A model generated the notes under the pieces. That model was not told the DNA's origin and ran no database searches. It worked only from the letters and a program-made list of their open reading frames with translations. A DNA stretch of 64,000 nt from Novosphingobium sp. (GTDB lineage Bacteria > Pseudomonadota > Alphaproteobacteria > Sphingomonadales > Sphingomonadaceae). The position numbers were made by a program, and so were the translations under genes. This document shows, one piece after another, positions 59,867 to 64,000 of this stretch. Location of the stretch: contig NZ_JBCNLP010000001.1 of NCBI RefSeq assembly GCF_039595395.1, positions 3,162,001-3,226,000 on the forward strand, given 5' to 3'. Position 1 is the stretch's first letter. Each line of letters begins with the position of its first letter.

Positions 59867-61027
59867 TCAGCGCGAAACGGTGAGGCGGTAGATCATCGCA
59901 TGCCGGTAAGGCTTGCCGGGATCGACGCGCGTGGAAGCGAAGTCGGGGTGGTTGGGAGAGTCGGGGAATTTCTGCGGCTCCAGCGCAATGCCGTCGCCCA
60001 TGCGATAGAGATGGCCCTGCTTGCCGATCAGCGTGCCGTCGAGGAAATTGCCGGTGTAGACCTGCACGCCCGGCTCGGTGGTCAGCACCTCCAGCACGCG
60101 GCCCGAGGCGGGGTCTTCCAGCCGCGCGGCAAGCTGCGGCGTGGCGGTCAGCCCCTTGTCGAGCGCGAAGTTGTGATCGTAGCCGCGGCCATAGACGATC
60201 TGCTGATCCTTGCCATCGCGCAGGCCATCGGCGAAGCGGCGGCCCTTGGTGAAATCGAAGACCGTGCCCGCCACCGGGCGCTTCTCGCCGGTGGGGATCA
60301 GCGTGGCATTGACCGGCGTATAGGCGGCGGCGGGGACGGTCAAACGATGGTCCATCGCGCCGCCGACACTGCCCTCGCCCGCCAGATTGAAGATGGCGTG
60401 GTTGGTCATGTTGACCACAGTCGGCTTGTCGGTGGTCGCCTCGAAGGTGATGCCCAGATCGCCCTTTTCATCGAGCGTATAGGTGACGGTCGCGGTCAGA
60501 TTGCCGGGGTAACCCGAATCGCCATCGGGGCTGACATGGCTGAGCACCAGCTTCGCCACCGGGCCCGAGGTGACCGAGACGACCTTCCACGGCTGCTTGT
60601 CAAAGCCCTTGCCGCCGCCATGCAGCGACTGGCCATGGTCGTTCTGGGGGAGCTGATAGGTCTTGCCATCCAGCGAGAAGCGCCCGTCGGCGATGCGGTT
60701 GGCATAGCGGCCCACGGTGGCGCCGAAATAGTTGGGGTGATCGACGTAGCCCGCCAGATCGTCATAGCCCAGCAGCACATCGGCCTTCACGCCCTTGCGG
60801 TCGGGGCCGATCAGCGACTGCAGCGTCGCGCCATAGGACAGGATGCGCGCCGAGACGCCATTGGCGGCCTTCAGCGTGATCGCATAGGTTTGCGTGCCAT
60901 CGGCCAGCTTGCCGGCGTTTTCCTGCGTGGCATCGGCGGCATAGGCCGCGCCGCAGGTGGACGAGAACAGAGCACCAAGAAGGAAACCCTGCCGGATCAA
61001 GCTTTTGGCTTGCAGGCCCATCATCAT
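59867..61027 (-). CDS. galM: Aldose 1-epimerase, exported
   Basis: Interconverts the alpha and beta anomers of free sugars, preparing released L-arabinose for the dehydrogenase or the permease. The 386 residues include a signal peptide (LIRQGFLLGALFSSTCGAAYAA), so it acts in the periplasm. Motifs: FGATVGRYANRIADGRFSLDGKTY, NDHGQSLHGGGKGFDKQPW (catalytic His), VVNMTNHAIFNLAG (second His), GRGYDHNFALDKG and VYTGNFLDG with the catalytic Glu nearby (TTEPGVQVYTGNFLDG). GGGAG precedes the first of three consecutive ATG codons at 61027. It is the first gene of the minus-strand operon and divergent from the permease. Confidence 0.9.
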   Translation of the reverse strand: MMMGLQAKSLIRQGFLLGALFSSTCGAAYAADATQENAGKLADGTQTYAITLKAANGVSARILSYGATLQSLIGPDRKGVKADVLLGYDDLAGYVDHPNYFGATVGRYANRIADGRFSLDGKTYQLPQNDHGQSLHGGGKGFDKQPWKVVSVTSGPVAKLVLSHVSPDGDSGYPGNLTATVTYTLDEKGDLGITFEATTDKPTVVNMTNHAIFNLAGEGSVGGAMDHRLTVPAAAYTPVNATLIPTGEKRPVAGTVFDFTKGRRFADGLRDGKDQQIVYGRGYDHNFALDKGLTATPQLAARLEDPASGRVLEVLTTEPGVQVYTGNFLDGTLIGKQGHLYRMGDGIALEPQKFPDSPNHPDFASTRVDPGKPYRHAMIYRLTVSR

Positions 61028-61104
61028 CTTTCTCCCTACTTTTACGCCCGGCCGGAATGTGTTGGAATGGCTCCTGGCCCATTGACGGCGCCACCAACAC
61101 CCTA

Positions 61105-61115
61105 TAGTCCGACAA
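61105..61115. promoter_or_regulatory. Candidate GntR (FadR-type) operator, site 2
   Basis: TAGTCCGACAA fits TnGTnnnACnA, inside a larger TATA-flanked dyad (61103-61120). It lies between the divergent galM and permease genes, 66 bp before the permease start, so one bound dimer could affect both operons. Site 1 is at 55533. Confidence 0.5.
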
Positions 61116-61180
61116 ATATAAGAAACGCAAGCCGGTATGCCACGCGACAGCAACCGGCCAGACCACCCGAGAGGATTTCC

Positions 61181-62500
61181 ATGGCGCCTCCTGTCTCGTC
61201 CGCCTCCATCCGGGCCGTTGCGCCAGCGGATTCAGGCACTCGCTATGGCCCCGCGCTGTCGCTGCTGGCGACGCTGTTTTTCATGTGGGGCTTCATCACG
61301 GTCATCAACAACACGCTGCTGCCGCATCTGCGCAGCGTGTTCGAACTGACCTATACCCAGACGACCTTGATCGAGTCGGTCTGGTTCATCGCCTATTTCG
61401 TGGCCTCGATCCCCTCGGCCAAGCTGATCGAGAAGATCGGTTACAAGCATTCGCTGGTGGTCGGCCTGTGCATCATGGCGGCGGGCGCGCTGGGCATGAT
61501 GCTGGCGGCCTCGATCCCGTCTTATGGGGTGACGCTGGTGATGCTGTTCGTGATTGCCTGCGGCATCACCCTGCTTCAGGTCGCGGCTAATCCTTACGTC
61601 GCGGTGGTGGGCAAGCCGGAGACGGCCTCCTCGCGCCTCAATCTGGTGCAGGCGCTCAATTCGGCGGGCACCATGCTGGCCCCGATGTTCGGCGCCTATC
61701 TGATCCTGGGTCGCTCCAAGAGCGGCACCGCCACCGGCGAGGCCACCCTCACCCATGCCGAGCGTCTGGCCGATGCCCATTCGGTGATCCTGCCTTATGG
61801 GCTGGTAGCCGTGGTGCTGGTGGTGCTGGCGGTGATCCTGCTGCGCTTCCCGCTGCCTGCCATGGGCCAGTCGAACCAGCGCCTTGCGGCCGAGGAGCGC
61901 GCGGGACATTCCTTGTGGAAGCACCGCAATCTGGTCTTCGGCGTGCCCGCGATCTTCATCTATCTGATCGCGGAGATCGGCGTCGCCAATCTCTTCGTCA
62001 ATTTCGTCAGCCAGCCGACCATCGCCAACCTCACCCATGAAGAGGCCGGGCGTTACCTGTCCTTCCTGTGGGGCGGCATGATGGTGGGCCGCTTCGTCGG
62101 CTCGGCGGTGATGCAGAAGATGCGCGCCGATCTGGTGCTGGCGGCCTTCTCGGTGGGTGCCTTTATCGTGATGATGGTCACCGTCTTCACCACCGGCCCC
62201 GTGGCGATGTGGTCGCTGATCCTGGTGGGGCTGTTCCACTCGATCATGTTCCCCACCATCTTCACGCTGGGCATCAAGGGCCTTGGTCCGCTCACCGAGG
62301 AAGGCTCGGGCCTGCTGATCATGGCGATCGCCGGTGGCGCTCTGGTGGTGGTGCAGGGCTGGCTGGCCGACACCTTCGGCCTGCAGAACTCCTTCCTGCT
62401 GACCGCCGCCTGCGAGCTTTACACGCTGTTCTATGCGCTGTGGGGTTCGCGCCCCACCCATGCGCTGCCCGATGTGCAGGTGGAAGCAGAAGCGGGCTAG
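61181..62500 (+). CDS. FucP/GluP-type MFS sugar permease
   Basis: A 439-residue proton-coupled sugar importer with 12 membrane helices. The family opening LATLFFMWGFITVINNTLLPHLRSVFELTYTQTTLIESVWF, with its N-terminal acidic/Asn pattern, and LLQVAANPYVAVVGKPETASSRLNLVQALNSAGTMLAP are those of the L-fucose/glucose-galactose permease group. TEEGSGLLIMAIAGGALVVVQGWLAD is the conserved helix 10-11 region. In this locus L-arabinose is the likely cargo, entering the cytosol for oxidation. AGAGGA before the ATG at 61181 decides the start. The following dehydrogenase is 56 bp on and probably has its own control site. Confidence 0.9.
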   Translation: MAPPVSSASIRAVAPADSGTRYGPALSLLATLFFMWGFITVINNTLLPHLRSVFELTYTQTTLIESVWFIAYFVASIPSAKLIEKIGYKHSLVVGLCIMAAGALGMMLAASIPSYGVTLVMLFVIACGITLLQVAANPYVAVVGKPETASSRLNLVQALNSAGTMLAPMFGAYLILGRSKSGTATGEATLTHAERLADAHSVILPYGLVAVVLVVLAVILLRFPLPAMGQSNQRLAAEERAGHSLWKHRNLVFGVPAIFIYLIAEIGVANLFVNFVSQPTIANLTHEEAGRYLSFLWGGMMVGRFVGSAVMQKMRADLVLAAFSVGAFIVMMVTVFTTGPVAMWSLILVGLFHSIMFPTIFTLGIKGLGPLTEEGSGLLIMAIAGGALVVVQGWLADTFGLQNSFLLTAACELYTLFYALWGSRPTHALPDVQVEAEAG

Positions 62501-62513
62501 ACGGGCCCGCTAT

Positions 62514-62526
62514 TTACTCCTACTAA
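62514..62526. promoter_or_regulatory. TTACTCCTACT motif, copy 2
   Basis: TTACTCCTACTAA lies 13 bp after the permease stop and 30 bp before the dehydrogenase start. Its first 11 bases equal 55482-55492. The shared motif in the same pathway suggests a regulator-binding site. Confidence 0.4.
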
Positions 62527-62556
62527 TATCCAACACCCACCCTTTCGGAGACCGTC

Positions 62557-64000
62557 ATGACCGCATTCCGTTCCATCGCCGCCGCCACGGGCGAGCCGCG
62601 AGGCCCCGACCTCGCGACTCACACCGCTCAGGATGTGGCGACGGCCTGCGCTGCGGCAGAGGCGGCCTTCGACACCTACCGCGCCACCTCGCGCGAGGAG
62701 CGTGCGGCGTTCCTCGAAACCATCGCCCGGAACATCCTCGATCTGGGCGACGCGCTGATCGAGGCCGCCATGGCCGAAAGCGGCCTGCCCCGCCCCCGCC
62801 TCGAGGGCGAGCGTGGCCGCACCGTGGGCCAGCTTCGCCTCTTCGCGCAGGTGGTGCGTCAGGGTGGCTGGCAGGGTCTGCGCATCGATCCGGCCCTGCC
62901 CGAGCGCCAGCCGCTGCCCCGCCCCGATCTGCGCCTGCGCATGATCCCGGTGGGCCCGGTGGCGGTGTTCGGCGCCTCCAACTTCCCGCTGGCCTTCTCG
63001 ACGGCGGGGGGCGACACCGCCTCGGCGCTGGCCGCCGGTTGCCCGGTGGTGGTCAAGGGCCATCCCGCTCACCCCGAGACCGGCGCGCTGGTCGCCTCGG
63101 CGATTGCGGCGGCGGTCAAGAGCTGCGGCCTGCCCGAGGGCGTGTTCGGCCATCTGGTCGGCCCCTCGAATGAGCTGGGCGCCACGCTGGTGCAGGACCC
63201 GCGCATCGCGGCAGTGGGCTTCACCGGCTCGCGCTTTGGCGGTCTGGCGCTGACCCGTCTGGCTCAGGCCCGTGAGGTGCCGATCCCGGTCTATGCCGAA
63301 ATGTCGAGCATCAATCCCGTGCTTCTGCTGCCCTCGGCACTGGCTTCGCGCGGCGGAGCGCTGGGCACGGCCTTTGCCGGTTCGCTGACGATTGGCGCGG
63401 GCCAGTTCTGCACCAACCCCGGCCTGCTGCTGGCGATTGAAGGTGAAGGGCTGGACGCCTTCATCGAGACCGCCACCAAGGGCGTCACCGATGCCCCCGC
63501 CCAGGTCATGCTGACCACCGGCATTGCTGCTGCCTATCACAAGGGCGTCGATGCGCTGGCCGGTCAGAATGATGTCGAGACGCTGGCCAAGGGCACACCG
63601 GGCGACACGCAGACCGGCGGCGCCATCTTCTTCCAGACCGGCGCTCAGGCTTTCCTCGCCAATCCGGCGATGGCGCATGAGGTCTTCGGTGCCTCCTCCA
63701 TTCTGGTGCGCTGCGTCGATGCCGAGGAACTGGCGCAGGTGCTGCGCGGCCTCGAAGGCCAGTTGACCGCCACGCTGCATCTCGATGACGCCGATGAGGC
63801 GCTGGCCGCCGACCTGCTGCCCATTCTGGAGCGCAAGGTCGGGCGCATTCTGGCCAATGGCTGGCCCACCGGCGTCGAGGTGGCCCATGCCATGGTGCAT
63901 GGCGGCCCCTTCCCCGCCACCTCGGATTCGCGGACAACCTCGGTGGGCACGCTGGCGATCGACCGCTTCCTGCGCCCGGTCAGCTATCAGAACCTGCCCG
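62557..64000 (+). CDS. Aldehyde dehydrogenase, 2-oxoglutarate semialdehyde type (cut by window end)
   Basis: About 481 codons are visible of a protein usually near 500-525 residues. It belongs to the KGSADH branch of the ALDH superfamily, which oxidises 2-oxoglutarate semialdehyde to 2-oxoglutarate, the last step of oxidative arabinose breakdown. Motifs: VGPVAVFGASNFPLAFSTAGGDTASALAAGCPVVVKGHPAHP, GFTGSRFGGLAL, VYAEMSSINPVLLLP (general-base Glu) and TIGAGQFCTNPGLLL with the catalytic Cys. VEVAHAMVHGGPFPATSD near the end is typical of this branch. CGGAG before the ATG at 62557 supports the start. The open frame continues past position 64000. Confidence 0.9.
   Translation, partial: MTAFRSIAAATGEPRGPDLATHTAQDVATACAAAEAAFDTYRATSREERAAFLETIARNILDLGDALIEAAMAESGLPRPRLEGERGRTVGQLRLFAQVVRQGGWQGLRIDPALPERQPLPRPDLRLRMIPVGPVAVFGASNFPLAFSTAGGDTASALAAGCPVVVKGHPAHPETGALVASAIAAAVKSCGLPEGVFGHLVGPSNELGATLVQDPRIAAVGFTGSRFGGLALTRLAQAREVPIPVYAEMSSINPVLLLPSALASRGGALGTAFAGSLTIGAGQFCTNPGLLLAIEGEGLDAFIETATKGVTDAPAQVMLTTGIAAAYHKGVDALAGQNDVETLAKGTPGDTQTGGAIFFQTGAQAFLANPAMAHEVFGASSILVRCVDAEELAQVLRGLEGQLTATLHLDDADEALAADLLPILERKVGRILANGWPTGVEVAHAMVHGGPFPATSDSRTTSVGTLAIDRFLRPVSYQNLP

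Overview
The window is GC-rich (roughly two thirds G+C), densely packed DNA from an alphaproteobacterium of the sphingomonad type, most like Novosphingobium. This placement rests on gene content and style: large TonB-dependent receptors paired with inner-membrane sugar carriers, oxidative sugar catabolism, MipA/OmpV and PspA proteins, codon use, and alphaproteobacterial intergenic palindromes. It is inferred without any database search. No rRNA, tRNA, CRISPR array, insertion sequence or phage gene was recognised.

Layout. 0-3.7 kb: divergent EmrB/EmrA-type efflux genes with a two-site operator between them, a small unknown protein, and a SugE/Gdx exporter behind a structured leader. 3.8-18.8 kb: mixed housekeeping, stress and regulatory genes: an acetyltransferase-nitrilase fusion, PspA, MipA, azoreductase with HxlR, LacI, a diguanylate cyclase, LysR with an aldehyde dehydrogenase, TetR with an ABC-F ATPase, and a large winged-helix/ATPase regulator. 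Three copies of a large palindromic element sit at gene ends here. 18.9-23.2 kb: an M1 peptidase, a DedA protein, a small membrane protein and an acetyltransferase.

23.2-36.5 kb is an amino-sugar (MurNAc/GlcNAc) island. TonB receptor, SSS symporter, murQ and nagR lie on the minus strand with anmK. A second operon on the plus strand holds nagB-II, nagA, a GH84-type glycosidase, dld and nagK. Together they can import (anhydro-)MurNAc and GlcNAc, turn them into fructose-6-phosphate, and oxidise the D-lactate released by MurQ. Two near-identical 17-bp sites in front of the two arms are candidate NagR operators. The dld gene is broken and looks mosaic. A solitary MreB paralogue follows.

37.7-46.5 kb: an OafA-type acyltransferase, a PepSY/flavodoxin/NADPH-reductase fusion, and a Pls/PosA-type single-module peptide synthetase (adenylation, carrier, then six membrane segments with three beta-helix domains) translationally coupled to its own phosphopantetheinyl transferase. 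This pair is a candidate poly-amino-acid synthase and the most promising biosynthetic system in the window.

46.5-64 kb is an arabinan/L-arabinose utilisation locus: GH51, two GH43, an (alpha/alpha)6-type hydrolase, a TonB receptor, a FadR-type GntR regulator, a lactonase, an IlvD/Edd-type L-arabonate dehydratase (one frameshift), an aldose epimerase, a FucP-type permease and a ketoglutarate-semialdehyde-type dehydrogenase cut by the window end. Arabinan is trimmed outside the inner membrane, L-arabinose enters through the permease and is oxidised without phosphorylation towards 2-oxoglutarate. The first (arabinose dehydrogenase) and fourth (keto-deoxy-arabonate dehydratase) enzymes are not in the window.
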